Shown here: one piece after another, positions 36,270-45,507 of the stretch
Layout of the letters: every line of letters starts with the position of its first letter
Numbering within the stretch: position 1 is the first letter of the stretch
From: Pseudomonas sp. Bc-h
GTDB taxonomy: Bacteria > Pseudomonadota > Gammaproteobacteria > Pseudomonadales > Pseudomonadaceae
Direction of reading: 5' to 3'
NCBI RefSeq assembly: GCF_002080045.1
Contig: NZ_MUIN01000009.1
Location: 64,342 to 128,341, forward strand
DNA length: 64,000 nt
The notes under the pieces: generated by a model
Told to the model about the DNA's origin: nothing
What the model saw: only the letters and a program-made list of their open reading frames with translations
Database searches by the model: none
Made by a program: the position numbers and the translations under genes

Positions 36270-36687
36270 TCCGGCAGCTAATGTACGGAATGCTGGTAAG
36301 CACAAACCGGATCAAAAATCGGCAATACAATGGCTAAACGACTATAAGGAGCTTATTTCTTTAGTGGCGTTTTTCGTAGGCGGGTTACTGTGGCTTTATA
36401 ACGTTTTTGCAACGAAGCATCAGATTGCCGAACTAAAATGCTTAATGAGCGCAAATGTGGATGCAATTTACAGTCAACTAGATCAAGGGGCGCTAACTAA
36501 GCTACTTATTGAGAACATGCAAGAGCAGCAGAAAATCAAAGTGAAAAGCTCGCCAAACGAGGAGGACCAGGAGCGACTTAGCATGCTCACAGTCGCAATG
36601 GGCGATATTCAAGTGAGGCTGCAGAATGCAACTGCGGTGCGCACGGAATCATCAAAGACGTTGCGTTCCAGCAAATGCAGCGACTGA
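36253..36687 (+). CDS. single-pass membrane hypothetical protein
   Basis: 144 residues. AAAGGAG precedes the ATG. One membrane helix (ELISLVAFFVGGLLWLYNVF) is followed by a helical, charged cytoplasmic region. Co-transcribed with the secreted protein upstream. On the opposite strand to the prophage late genes, so probably a lysogenically expressed moron. Confidence 0.65.
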   Translation: MVSRNDPAANVRNAGKHKPDQKSAIQWLNDYKELISLVAFFVGGLLWLYNVFATKHQIAELKCLMSANVDAIYSQLDQGALTKLLIENMQEQQKIKVKSSPNEEDQERLSMLTVAMGDIQVRLQNATAVRTESSKTLRSSKCSD

Positions 36688-36744
36688 GCCGGATGTACAG
36701 CTGGCTTAATTCGGCAGGCCCGGCCACCGTGCCCCTAGCAACTC

Positions 36745-37272
36745 TTATGGTTGCCCCAGCAGCCCGCAGACATCCCTGATATACGACTGGGCTGCCCTCA
36801 GGGCTGCTTGATCAGCAATGATCCCGGCGCGGATATCGAGAACAGATCGTCCAGCTGCTGGAGCGAGTTCGACGGAGCCTGCATCACCCACGCCGGAGGT
36901 GCCGGCGGTACCGGGCACGTTCCCGCCACCGGCACTACAACTGCCCGCGATCCGCAGCCGGCGAGTGCCATCAGCAACAGCGCGGCGCAATATTTCGTTT
37001 TCAGCATTGGCCCTTTCCTTCTGTTCTGTGGCGTCTTTGTCCAAGGCTGCGAGTTTCTGCTCGGCATCCTGCTGTTTGGCGAGCGCCTTGCGCGCCTGAT
37101 CTGACCCGGCGTTGGCAATCAGCGCGATATCGGCCTGGCGGTTGGCTTCATTGGTGGCGATGACCTTGCCGTAGGCGTTTGCCTGCCAGAGCCATGCAAC
37201 CGACCCGCCGGCAAGGAACAACGCGGCGGCAATCACCGCGGCGCCGATCAGCTTCATTTGCGCTTCGGTCAT
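36745..37272 (-). CDS. i-spanin Rz (DUF2514-type)
   Basis: 175 residues. N-terminal membrane anchor (MKLIGAAVIAAALFLAGGSV) then a coiled-coil periplasmic region (ADIALIANAGSDQARKALAK, ATEQKERANAENEILRRAVA). It spans the periplasm to fuse membranes at the end of lysis, together with the Rz1 lipoprotein encoded inside it. It overlaps the endolysin stop by 4 bp (ATGA). Confidence 0.85.
   Translation of the reverse strand: MTEAQMKLIGAAVIAAALFLAGGSVAWLWQANAYGKVIATNEANRQADIALIANAGSDQARKALAKQQDAEQKLAALDKDATEQKERANAENEILRRAVADGTRRLRIAGSCSAGGGNVPGTAGTSGVGDAGSVELAPAAGRSVLDIRAGIIADQAALRAAQSYIRDVCGLLGQP
36798..37007 (-). CDS. o-spanin Rz1 lipoprotein, nested in Rz
   Basis: 69 residues in another frame entirely inside the Rz gene. 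Signal with lipobox LMALAGC, then a Pro-rich mature part (PVAGTCPVPPAPPAWVMQAP). Nested Rz/Rz1 coding is a hallmark of lambda-like spanins. The longer frame upstream of this ATG is a shadow of Rz. Confidence 0.82.
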   Translation of the reverse strand: MLKTKYCAALLLMALAGCGSRAVVVPVAGTCPVPPAPPAWVMQAPSNSLQQLDDLFSISAPGSLLIKQP

Positions 37273-37694
37273 GGCACGTCCCTGAAGAAGATGTGGTGCC
37301 CGAGCTTCAGCGTCTGCTTCGCCTTGGCAGCCCAGGCCGGTGGTTTCGGCATAGTGGTCGCGTAATAGTGAGTCGCGCCGCCGGTAGGGTCAGGCTTCAG
37401 CCCGCCAATGACCTGCTCAGCAGCGAGGCGGCACATCGTGAGCTCCGCCGCCGGGATCGGCTTCGCGCCGCTCAGGAACGGATAGTTCGGGTCGTTCTTG
37501 TTCCAGCAGCTGAACTGGTACGGCTTCTGGCAGACACCGGCATAGCCCTCGCCCCACCATGATTTGTCCTTGCCGTCGTCGACACGGTTGCGGATCGACC
37601 AGGCTACGGCAATCATCCCCGCCAGCCCCTCCCCGCGCGCTTCGCCCCACAGGGTTCGCGCCAGCACATCACGATCTTTCTCAGTCACGTCCAT
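37269..37694 (-). CDS. endolysin, SleB-type cell-wall hydrolase
   Basis: 141 residues. RDVLARTLWGEARGEGLAGM with the catalytic Glu and FSCWNKNDPN match the Hydrolase_2 (SleB) domain. No signal peptide, so it depends on the holin for export. GGAG precedes the ATG at 37694. Start of the endolysin-Rz-Rz1 cassette. Confidence 0.88.
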   Translation of the reverse strand: MDVTEKDRDVLARTLWGEARGEGLAGMIAVAWSIRNRVDDGKDKSWWGEGYAGVCQKPYQFSCWNKNDPNYPFLSGAKPIPAAELTMCRLAAEQVIGGLKPDPTGGATHYYATTMPKPPAWAAKAKQTLKLGHHIFFRDVP

Positions 37695-37709
37695 CAGGTT
37701 CTCCAGGCG

Positions 37710-37732
37710 AAAAAAAACCCGCATGCAGCGGG
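37710..37732 (-). terminator. terminator just upstream of the endolysin
   Basis: CCCGC (37718-37722) pairs with GCGGG (37728-37732), followed on the minus strand by eight T. It lies directly before the endolysin ribosome-binding site. Confidence 0.75.
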
Positions 37733-37782
37733 CTCGTTCAAACAGCTATGATTGGTACTTCACCAAATATGGAGAAAGACCA

Positions 37783-38103
37783 ATGAGGATATGGATTGTC
37801 TTGGGCCTCGTTGCAGCACTATCAGGCTGCGGCACGGTGAAGACGCTAAACGACGAGAAAGGCGCGGCTGACGACCTCGCGAAGTGGCAATCCAACTGCC
37901 ACACAATCCCCCGGGCTTACAGCGGAATGAGTTATCAGTTTTGCAACCTGAACAGCCCACCCCGGTCAGGTTCTCACTGGGCCGTAACGCCAATTGCCTT
38001 CGATCTCGTTGCTTCCGCAATCGCGGACACGATCCTGATTCCTTACACCGGTTATCAGCAATACCAGCGTGGCGATATCCAAGTGCGGCGTAAGCAGTAC
38101 TGA
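37783..38103 (+). CDS. YceK/YidQ-type lipoprotein
   Basis: 106 residues. Lipobox ALSGC, then GTVKTLNDEKG. PYTGYQQYQRGDIQVRR near the C-terminus resembles the DUF1375 (YceK) family. GGAGAAAG precedes the ATG. On the plus strand among minus-strand late genes: a lysogenic-conversion-type moron. Confidence 0.75.
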   Translation: MRIWIVLGLVAALSGCGTVKTLNDEKGAADDLAKWQSNCHTIPRAYSGMSYQFCNLNSPPRSGSHWAVTPIAFDLVASAIADTILIPYTGYQQYQRGDIQVRRKQY

Positions 38104-38164
38104 TTAGAGTCCGTCCAACTATGACGGCCCAAAGCGCACTAGGCGGGCATTGGTGAGCGTTGTG

Positions 38165-38377
38165 TTACTCGGCCGTCTGATCCTGCTCAGGAACGTCTTC
38201 GGCCGTGATGGTCACCTGTGCGCGGTAAGTCTTGAGCAACTGCGCGGTCCGGATGTTGGACTGGGGGAACGCCTGCAGGATCTCGCGGGCCTTGGCGTCC
38301 GCTTCTGCCTCGGTGGCGTACTCAGTCTGGTTGCTTGGGTCGTAGCTGTTGCTGGTGTTGATTACGATGTAAGGCAT
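38165..38377 (-). CDS. phage hypothetical protein, 70 aa
   Basis: MPYIVINTSNSYDPSNQTEY then a helical ATEAEADAKAREILQAFPQS. GGAG precedes the ATG at 38377. Last small gene of the tail block; function unknown. Confidence 0.65.
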   Translation of the reverse strand: MPYIVINTSNSYDPSNQTEYATEAEADAKAREILQAFPQSNIRTAQLLKTYRAQVTITAEDVPEQDQTAE

Positions 38378-38440
38378 GGTAACGCTCCATGGTTGGTAAA
38401 ATTTCAACCGGAAATGGTTGTGTAGCCGTTTTCTGGCCGC

Positions 38441-39121
38441 TCACGCAGCTATCTTTGCGAACACCGCAGGAAGATGGAAATCGTAGGGATTACTGAACGC
38501 CTCAGTGATGGCATACATATTTCCTCCCGCGAAGTCCCACCAGGTGAACAGGTTTCTGCCTTCGGAACCTCCTGAAAGCAACGTCATTCCGAACGAATTA
38601 ATCATGAGATATTCGTTCTCAGGGAAATTGAAATCCACCCGATAGTAGTTTCGATACGAGGTCGTGGGTGTCTGCTCGGACTTAACATATGTCCAGTTCG
38701 AAAATGATCGGGTGAACAAGGCTGCCTGGGTACCGCTGTCGAACAGCAACTTGCCTGCCCCGTCCCATAACCTCAACCCATAGTTGGCCACAGGTTGGGC
38801 CGCGAATGCCGCCACAAAGTAACGCCCGTTTGGCTGCGCCGTGGTAACGCCATAAGTCCTGACATAAAACCCGGTCCAATTCCCCGGGCCTCCCGTCAAA
38901 TACATCTTCCCTGCTGCGGCGATGACGTTTGTGGTGTCTGGCCGGATGAATACCAACGGGGGCTCTTGCGAGGTCACAGGCCTGACGAACGTGGTCAGTG
39001 AGGCGAGACCACCTTCCTGATTGGCTGCGTACCGACCTCCGGAGATGACGCAAAGCCGGGCGAACTCAGAGTCAAGAATGACGGTATTCTGATTGTTGGT
39101 GAAGCTGAGGCCGTACGTCAT
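38441..39121 (-). CDS. distal tail-associated protein
   Basis: 226 residues, beta-rich, with no catalytic motif (MTYGLSFTNNQNTVILDSEF at the start). It overlaps the preceding gene by 4 bp (ATGA). Position after J suggests a tail-tip or receptor-binding accessory protein (inference from order). Confidence 0.7.
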   Translation of the reverse strand: MTYGLSFTNNQNTVILDSEFARLCVISGGRYAANQEGGLASLTTFVRPVTSQEPPLVFIRPDTTNVIAAAGKMYLTGGPGNWTGFYVRTYGVTTAQPNGRYFVAAFAAQPVANYGLRLWDGAGKLLFDSGTQAALFTRSFSNWTYVKSEQTPTTSYRNYYRVDFNFPENEYLMINSFGMTLLSGGSEGRNLFTWWDFAGGNMYAITEAFSNPYDFHLPAVFAKIAA

Positions 39122-39438
39122 TTGAACCTCATCACAATGAGTCGCATCGAGCCCGAAGCCGTGTTGAATATGGTGGGCGAATTCCTCATCCAGTTCGCTA
39201 CCTCGACAACACCGTTTCCCACCAAGACTTCGAACTGTCGATCATTACTACCGTAGTTGCCTATGGGTATGACAACGGCATTCGCATTGTCCGGCGTGCA
39301 TCCTGGTACTGAAAAACTTTGCACTCCGCGTTCAGTGCCGAAGCTGACTACCTGAGACAGCACTACTCGGATAGTGAAAGAGTTTTCGTCCAGTTGCAGG
39401 GCGCCGTCGGCGCCCCACACTCTCATTCCATAAGCCAT
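39118..39438 (-). CDS. tail-tip accessory protein
   Basis: 106 residues, beta-rich (MAYGMRVWGADGALQLDENS). GGGGTGA precedes the ATG at 39438. It begins 4 bp after J and is translationally coupled to the next gene. The first residues resemble the start of the following protein, suggesting related folds. Confidence 0.7.
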   Translation of the reverse strand: MAYGMRVWGADGALQLDENSFTIRVVLSQVVSFGTERGVQSFSVPGCTPDNANAVVIPIGNYGSNDRQFEVLVGNGVVEVANWMRNSPTIFNTASGSMRLIVMRFK

Positions 39439-39441
39439 CAC

Positions 39442-42400
39442 TCACCCCAAGTTGCCAAGCTGAACACGCAAGGTTCCGTTTTGGTCGTATACCTTTACCC
39501 CAGCGCTGGTAATAACGATCCGACCGGCACCGGGCGTGTTGCCGTTCATTTCGAAGTAACCCGTTTTTGATATCGCCCATCCCGTCTGGCCTGAAACCCA
39601 GTTATTCGACTGGATCACTTCACCAATCTTTGCATTGGTGATAGAGCCGTCTTGAATGAACGCATCGCTGATGAAGGTCTGCCCGTTGACCACCGCAAAC
39701 GGGGCAGTCAAAACATTGCCCGCCACGGTGTTGAGCACGGCAAACCGGTCGGCACTGACAACGAACGATGATTGTAAGGCGCCAGAGCTGTTATCCAGCC
39801 CAAGGCCGAACCCGGCCGCGTAATACTGGCCACCAGAAGACAGGGCCAATCGCACGCTGTATGAAGAAGCAATTTTGTTGGCCGAGTCCGCGATCGTTGT
39901 TGCCTGCTGCTGCAATTGAGCAGTGTTGCCGCCGACCGAGCTTTGCAGGCTTACGATTTGCTGAGACTGCGACGTCTGCGTTGCGCCCTGCGTGGTGACA
40001 GTCGATGTAAGCGACTGTAATGCGCGGCTCGATGCGGCAGGCCCGACACGACCGACAGCAATCCAGTCGATATCGAATGCGCTACCGCTCACAAGTCCAA
40101 GATCGACACGCAAGGCCGTGATGGTGCTGGACGTCCAGTCCGCTCCGCCTGCGGTGAGCGCCGCCATGTCAAACTCAAGGATGGTGCTTGCGCCAACAGC
40201 GAGGTTAGGGTTTGCGAGCACCTTGCGGAAAGATGCTGTAAAACCGTGCCCGCTGGTGGAGTAGAAGAACTGACCATCCCAGTCTGTTGCGGCGGCTCCA
40301 GCGCGGCGCGTGATGGACATCCGGACCTTCGTAAACAAGCCTCCGTTGATGGACAGGCCGGACACTTGGATGCTCGGATCGCCAGCAGTCGCGGTTTGGC
40401 GTATTACCCCAGCGGACGGGAACGACAAGGTCGAGTTGTTGGCCGTCCAGCCCTCTGCCGTACTGTCAAAATTCCACGTTGCGTTCTCTGCCGGATCAAG
40501 CCCGGAAGCGCCCAAGCTGCCCTGAATGGTCGACACCGATGTTTGAAGATCGGTGATGCTGGACGATTGCGCGGTGTTCACGCCCTCAGCGCTGGTTACC
40601 CGATTCGACAACGTCTGCAATGCAGCCGCGCTGGCCTTGGTCGCAAGCCCGTCCGTGGTGCTGTTCACCGCGTTTTCAAGCGTCGTAGTCCGCGCAGCAA
40701 CGCTGGTCAGCGTGCTGCCCTGCTGGGTGACCGTAGACGAGAGCGAATCAACTGCCGCCGATGTCACCGCCTGCGCGTTGGTGACAGCCTGCACCGACGG
40801 GCTGTAGGCGGTGGCAACAGAGCCTTCCTGAAGCTGCACGTTATCCAGCTCGATCCACATATCCGCAGTTGCGCCGGAGCGATTCAACAGACGTCCGGCG
40901 TATACATGCGCCTTGACGGCGCCAGCTGGGCACGTCGCGGTAAAATTGATCCGAGTGAACGTCGTTCCTACTTGCGTCTCCGCGAGTTGACTGGTTGAAA
41001 CAACGACGCTGGCCGCGTTCATCCACTGGATGTACATGGCAAACCGAGCCGAGGAGCTGGACAGCTTGGCATACACGCTCAGGGTGTACACTTGCCCCTC
41101 TGTGACTTTTGGCTGGTCAGCATCGGGGGTGTTCCAGTTCAGGTCTATGTACCCGCCGTTCGCCAAACCTGCGCGAGTTAGACGAACGGCTTTGACGCTT
41201 GAACTCAGGGTCGAATCGACAAATGTCAGTGTCGGCGTGGCGCCAGTGCTGCCGCCGACTCTCCAGTAAGTCGGGCGAGTTGTGTCTCCACTTGGAGTCT
41301 GCTCAAACGAGCTGTTCGGCAGCAAGTTGTCACCGCCCATACTGCCGATGCTGTTGTTCAGTTGGGTAAGTTGACCGCTCACGCTGGTCAGTCCGGTTTC
41401 GGCCTGGGTTACCCGCCCCGTCAGCGCGGTGGTAGCTGCAGCCTGGGCGGCGATGTCGGCTGAAGCCACCTTGCCGCTGTCCTTCCAGCCACTTACGACA
41501 GGAGAGACTTCAAGTTGCGCACGGTCCACCTCTGCAAATCCAGCGGTAATCGAACCCGCCGAGTTTGGACGCACTCGAAGAAGTGGCGTTGTAACTACGG
41601 TCCCGGCGGGAAGTGCCGCACTGGTCAGTGAGACCCGCTGCCAACCATCGGTTAGCGTATTGACGCCCTGCGACGCGGTCGCCAATACGGCCCCATTTGC
41701 ATCCCGATGCTGCATAAACAGCTGAAAGCCGAGCCCTGCCGTCCCCCTTACGCTGGTGGACAAGGTGATTACCTGACCGGCTGATACCGCTGGCCTATTA
41801 GTCACCACCGGGGTCAAGTCGGCATAGGTGCTGGTTGTCAGGCCTGACACATCGATCCGCTGTGACTTGCCAGAAGGATCAAGTGTGGAAGCAACTTGAG
41901 AGAAGATTGCAGACGGCCCCGCGGGGACAGTGCTCACCCAGCCATCAGCAATCGGCGAGCTTGCCGTCGCAAACCTGTCAAACGATGGGTTGTACAGCAG
42001 GTTCTCACCACCAACGTTCGAAATGTTTGCGGTGATGTTGGTGATCGCATTCCCGGCCGCTGTCAGGTCAGTCCCCTGCTGGGTAACCGTGTTGCTCAAC
42101 GCCTGGACAGTTGCTGCCTCGGCCTTGGTTGCCACCTGCGCCAGAGCGCTCGCAGCCGCCGCCGCAGCATCCGTCGCAGCCTTGTCTGTAACAGCGTCCC
42201 ACTTGCTCCCCGTCCAACGTTTTGGGGTGTTCGCGTTATTGGTGATGTCGATCCACAGGTTCTGCGCCAACTGATCGGCAGCCGTCGGCGCCGCCGACTG
42301 AACGATGACCTTGCCCTTCCCGCCTGCCAGCGTGTTCGCCGCATTCGCAGCATTCTGCGCGGCGGTCACGTTCTGGTTTGTGGTCGTCAGGCTGCTGTTC

Positions 42401-45400
42401 AGACCGGTGATCGCCGTGCCCTGGCTGCTGAGGGTGCCCTCGGCGGTCGTGACCCTGGTCGTCAGGCTCTGGACAGCAGTGGATGACGCTTTGCCATCCA
42501 GCGAGGTTTGCAGGCCGGTGATCTGGTTCGCCTGCGAGGTGTTCACGCCCTCGATGCTGGTGATCTTGGTTTCAGCGGTGGTGACGCGTGCGGCCAAGCC
42601 ATTCGCTGTCTGCACCGCCTGGCCAACGCTCAGCCAGTAGGTGGCGTTCGGGGGTGCCGTGTTTTTCGGGACGTTCTGGGTCGCCTGATAGATGATCCCG
42701 TCAGCGCCGAGTACGCCCTGCCCGGCCGTGTATGTCTGGTCGGCCTTGTAAGGCATCGAGTCAGCCAGATCCGCAATCTGATCGATCTGTGCTTGGAGCT
42801 CGTTCTGCACTTCGGCCACGGTGTTGTTGACGTCGGTGATCTGGCCGCCCAGGTCGGTCCGTACCTGGTCAAGGCGTTCATTGACCGAACCCGGGCCGTC
42901 ACCGCCGATCTTGCCGATCTCCGACAGCAACTCCTGACCCAGTTGGCTTTCGGTGATCTCGCCTACCAGATAGTCGAGGATGTCATCAGCATTGGAGCTC
43001 GCCTGCCCGTTCACGAAGCCGGGAGCTGTCGGGAACCATGGGCCGACGTTGCCGGTGCGGTCGACGAGGCGCGCCCAAAAGAAGAACGATTGCCCTGCCT
43101 TCAGACCCTGCATGGTGTAGTCGGATTGCGGGTAGGCCAGATCGGCCAGTTTGGTCGCGCTATCCAGCTGCGGCGTTTGGCTGTACCAGAGTTCAGTACG
43201 CTGGGTGTCCTCGGCTCCGGCTGGGAAAGTCCATTTCAGGCCGATGCCGAAGATCAGGCTTTCAGTGGTCAAGGAAGTGACCGCAGGCGGCAATCCTTCC
43301 TTGCCGTTCAGCTGTGTCAGGTTCGACGAGCGCCAGGTCGACGAAATGTCATAGGCGCTGACGGCGCGTACACGGGCCAAGTAGCCGCCCGAGTAAATGC
43401 CGGGGATGTCAACGCTGGTGTTACCGGTACGCTGGGCCTTGATCCAGTTACCGTTGTCCTTCCGCCATTCGACGTCATACCCGACAGCGCCGTTTACGGC
43501 AGGCCAAGTGATGGTCATGGTGGTGACAGCGATACCCTGATCGATCGCCGAGTTAGAAGTCAGCGTAACGCTGGCAGGCGCCGGAACGACGGTGATCGGA
43601 ATGACGCTGATCGGCCGGTCTTCGAGTTTTGCGCCGGTGTCGATGTATGGAAATTTGCTGGGCTCGAACTGGAGCGCGGCAATCTCATAGTCGCCTTCGG
43701 CGGTGCGCTTCCTGCTGAGTACGCGATACAGCGGAATAGCCAAGTCATCGGCATCAAGTGCCCACTGGAGTTGCGCCGCTGGGGTCTCGCTGTAGGCGGT
43801 GGTCACCGTGACGGCGCGACCTGCCACAGACTGGACAGTGCGGCCCTCTGCTTTGCCGGTCGGCAGGTTGATGATCAGACGATCTCCGGCCTTGGCTTGA
43901 GTGTCACGATCCAGTGTCACAACTCGGCCAGCTGCAGCGGAGATACGCCCGCCGATTTCTCGGCCCGCAAGCAACGAGTCCGCAACCGGAATGATGTAGC
44001 CCGGCAGTGGGATCGCGCCTTCCATGCCGGTCTTGAAGTTCACAGTGCGGTCTTGGTTGTTGCTCATCACCACCCATTTCCCGCGGCGCTGGGCTTCAGA
44101 CGCGCGGGTGCAACCGATGGCGCTGATTTCGACAGGCTTGTCACCAAACCGACGCTGCAAGACCGGGTCGGCATAGGCCGTCACGTCGGTGTCGTAGTTG
44201 TTCGCTGGATTGTCGTAGCTGACGATCGCCCGGGTATAGCGAGTCTGCGACGAGGCGCTGCCATAGGAAAACTTACCGTCGATGACATTGGCACGCGTGA
44301 AGACGTAGTCGAAGTCTTGCGCGCGCGGCATGTCGGCCTGCATCACAAGTTGGCCTTGCGCCCAGTAGGTCATCCCCCGGTATATCGCCGAGATGTCTCG
44401 CAGCAGCGTCCAGGCCTCGGCCTTACCTTGCAGGTTCATATCGCAGAGAAAGCGCGGCTCAAGTCCGCCGATGCCATTCGGCACCAACTGATCACAGTAC
44501 TGGGCGATTCGATAAAGCTCCCACTTGTCGACCATAAACGGCTTAATGCGCTTGCCCAGGCCGAAACGATCTACCGTACAGACCCCGAATGTCGCCCACG
44601 CGGGATTGTTGGTCCACGCCGACTTGAAGGTGCCATCCCACACGCCTGAATAGGTGCGCGCGACAGGGTCATAGTTGCTCGGAACCTGCCATTTGCGCCC
44701 GTTGCAGTCCACCGTCACGGTCGGAATGTTAGTGAACTGCTCGGCATCGAACTCGATGTAGAGCAGCGCGGTGTTCGGATACCGCAGTTTCGCGTCGATA
44801 ACTTCGGTGTAGCCGGCGACCAGCATCGTATCGGCGATCTTGTTGCTGTTCTGGTTTGGCGTGATGCGGCGGACGCGGATCTGCCAGCCGGACATAGCCG
44901 CTGGTAAATCGATGCGGCGCGACCGCTCATAACGGGTGGTCGTCTTGCCGTCGACCGCCTCGTCCAGGACCTGCTGATAAGCGCCGCCGTCCGTGGCAAC
45001 ATCGACCGCGTATTCGATTCGGTAGCCACCCACGTTCCCATTTTCATCCTGCTGCTGGAGAGCTGGCCAAGCGAAACGCAAGCGTACGGCGGAAAGCTGG
45101 GTATTGGTTAGTGAGCGGACCCAAGAGGTGTCGCTGCGCAGCTCGACGTTCACCGTCGTTTCATTCTCGACCGACGGGATGCCCGGAATATAGGACTGGT
45201 CCACCGCGCCGGTACGCCATTCCCACTTCACGTTCGGGAAATTGACGTTGCCGCTGGCATCGTTGATCGGCGTGTTGTCCAAATAGAGGTTCGCAGCTGT
45301 CGGCGTTCCGTCGAACTCACCTTCGCCCACAGCTATCAGGAGTTTGGCGAGGTTAGTCGAGCGCAGGCTATCCGCAGCCTCGGTGGGAGTTTTGGGGCTG

Positions 45401-45450
45401 CTGCTGCCGCCCTTGGCGCCACGGATGTCGATTTGTTCAACTGCGCCCAT
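39442..45450 (-). CDS. tail tip/host-specificity protein J
   Basis: 2002 residues. The N-terminal ~600 residues match lambda gpJ-like baseplate hub proteins (SLRSTNLAKLLIAVGEGEFD, DTMLVAGYTEVIDAKLRYPN). Two fibronectin-III-like domains follow at ~610-800. The rest alternates coiled-coil linkers (TTAETKITSIEGVNTSQANQ type) with three jelly-roll, carbohydrate-binding-like modules (starting near 1146, 1370 and 1650). The C-terminal ~200 residues resemble the DUF1983 region. It docks the tail to the host receptor. GGAG precedes the ATG. Confidence 0.93.
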   Translation of the reverse strand: MGAVEQIDIRGAKGGSSSPKTPTEAADSLRSTNLAKLLIAVGEGEFDGTPTAANLYLDNTPINDASGNVNFPNVKWEWRTGAVDQSYIPGIPSVENETTVNVELRSDTSWVRSLTNTQLSAVRLRFAWPALQQQDENGNVGGYRIEYAVDVATDGGAYQQVLDEAVDGKTTTRYERSRRIDLPAAMSGWQIRVRRITPNQNSNKIADTMLVAGYTEVIDAKLRYPNTALLYIEFDAEQFTNIPTVTVDCNGRKWQVPSNYDPVARTYSGVWDGTFKSAWTNNPAWATFGVCTVDRFGLGKRIKPFMVDKWELYRIAQYCDQLVPNGIGGLEPRFLCDMNLQGKAEAWTLLRDISAIYRGMTYWAQGQLVMQADMPRAQDFDYVFTRANVIDGKFSYGSASSQTRYTRAIVSYDNPANNYDTDVTAYADPVLQRRFGDKPVEISAIGCTRASEAQRRGKWVVMSNNQDRTVNFKTGMEGAIPLPGYIIPVADSLLAGREIGGRISAAAGRVVTLDRDTQAKAGDRLIINLPTGKAEGRTVQSVAGRAVTVTTAYSETPAAQLQWALDADDLAIPLYRVLSRKRTAEGDYEIAALQFEPSKFPYIDTGAKLEDRPISVIPITVVPAPASVTLTSNSAIDQGIAVTTMTITWPAVNGAVGYDVEWRKDNGNWIKAQRTGNTSVDIPGIYSGGYLARVRAVSAYDISSTWRSSNLTQLNGKEGLPPAVTSLTTESLIFGIGLKWTFPAGAEDTQRTELWYSQTPQLDSATKLADLAYPQSDYTMQGLKAGQSFFFWARLVDRTGNVGPWFPTAPGFVNGQASSNADDILDYLVGEITESQLGQELLSEIGKIGGDGPGSVNERLDQVRTDLGGQITDVNNTVAEVQNELQAQIDQIADLADSMPYKADQTYTAGQGVLGADGIIYQATQNVPKNTAPPNATYWLSVGQAVQTANGLAARVTTAETKITSIEGVNTSQANQITGLQTSLDGKASSTAVQSLTTRVTTAEGTLSSQGTAITGLNSSLTTTNQNVTAAQNAANAANTLAGGKGKVIVQSAAPTAADQLAQNLWIDITNNANTPKRWTGSKWDAVTDKAATDAAAAAASALAQVATKAEAATVQALSNTVTQQGTDLTAAGNAITNITANISNVGGENLLYNPSFDRFATASSPIADGWVSTVPAGPSAIFSQVASTLDPSGKSQRIDVSGLTTSTYADLTPVVTNRPAVSAGQVITLSTSVRGTAGLGFQLFMQHRDANGAVLATASQGVNTLTDGWQRVSLTSAALPAGTVVTTPLLRVRPNSAGSITAGFAEVDRAQLEVSPVVSGWKDSGKVASADIAAQAAATTALTGRVTQAETGLTSVSGQLTQLNNSIGSMGGDNLLPNSSFEQTPSGDTTRPTYWRVGGSTGATPTLTFVDSTLSSSVKAVRLTRAGLANGGYIDLNWNTPDADQPKVTEGQVYTLSVYAKLSSSSARFAMYIQWMNAASVVVSTSQLAETQVGTTFTRINFTATCPAGAVKAHVYAGRLLNRSGATADMWIELDNVQLQEGSVATAYSPSVQAVTNAQAVTSAAVDSLSSTVTQQGSTLTSVAARTTTLENAVNSTTDGLATKASAAALQTLSNRVTSAEGVNTAQSSSITDLQTSVSTIQGSLGASGLDPAENATWNFDSTAEGWTANNSTLSFPSAGVIRQTATAGDPSIQVSGLSINGGLFTKVRMSITRRAGAAATDWDGQFFYSTSGHGFTASFRKVLANPNLAVGASTILEFDMAALTAGGADWTSSTITALRVDLGLVSGSAFDIDWIAVGRVGPAASSRALQSLTSTVTTQGATQTSQSQQIVSLQSSVGGNTAQLQQQATTIADSANKIASSYSVRLALSSGGQYYAAGFGLGLDNSSGALQSSFVVSADRFAVLNTVAGNVLTAPFAVVNGQTFISDAFIQDGSITNAKIGEVIQSNNWVSGQTGWAISKTGYFEMNGNTPGAGRIVITSAGVKVYDQNGTLRVQLGNLG

Positions 45451-45466
45451 GCTTTTCTCCAGGCAT

Positions 45467-45488
45467 AAAAAAACCGCCAGTAGGCGGT
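45467..45488 (-). terminator. terminator just upstream of J
   Basis: ACCGCC (45473-45478) pairs with GGCGGT (45483-45488), followed on the minus strand by seven T, then ATGCCTGGAGAAAAGC and the J start codon. Confidence 0.75.
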
Positions 45489-45507
45489 CGGGTAATCCAG
45501 TTCAGAA

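Noticed and set aside
42508..44649. 713-residue open frame antisense to the J gene
   Set aside because: It mirrors the codon structure of J on the opposite strand, has low-complexity composition and no ribosome-binding site or domain; a shadow of a high-GC gene.
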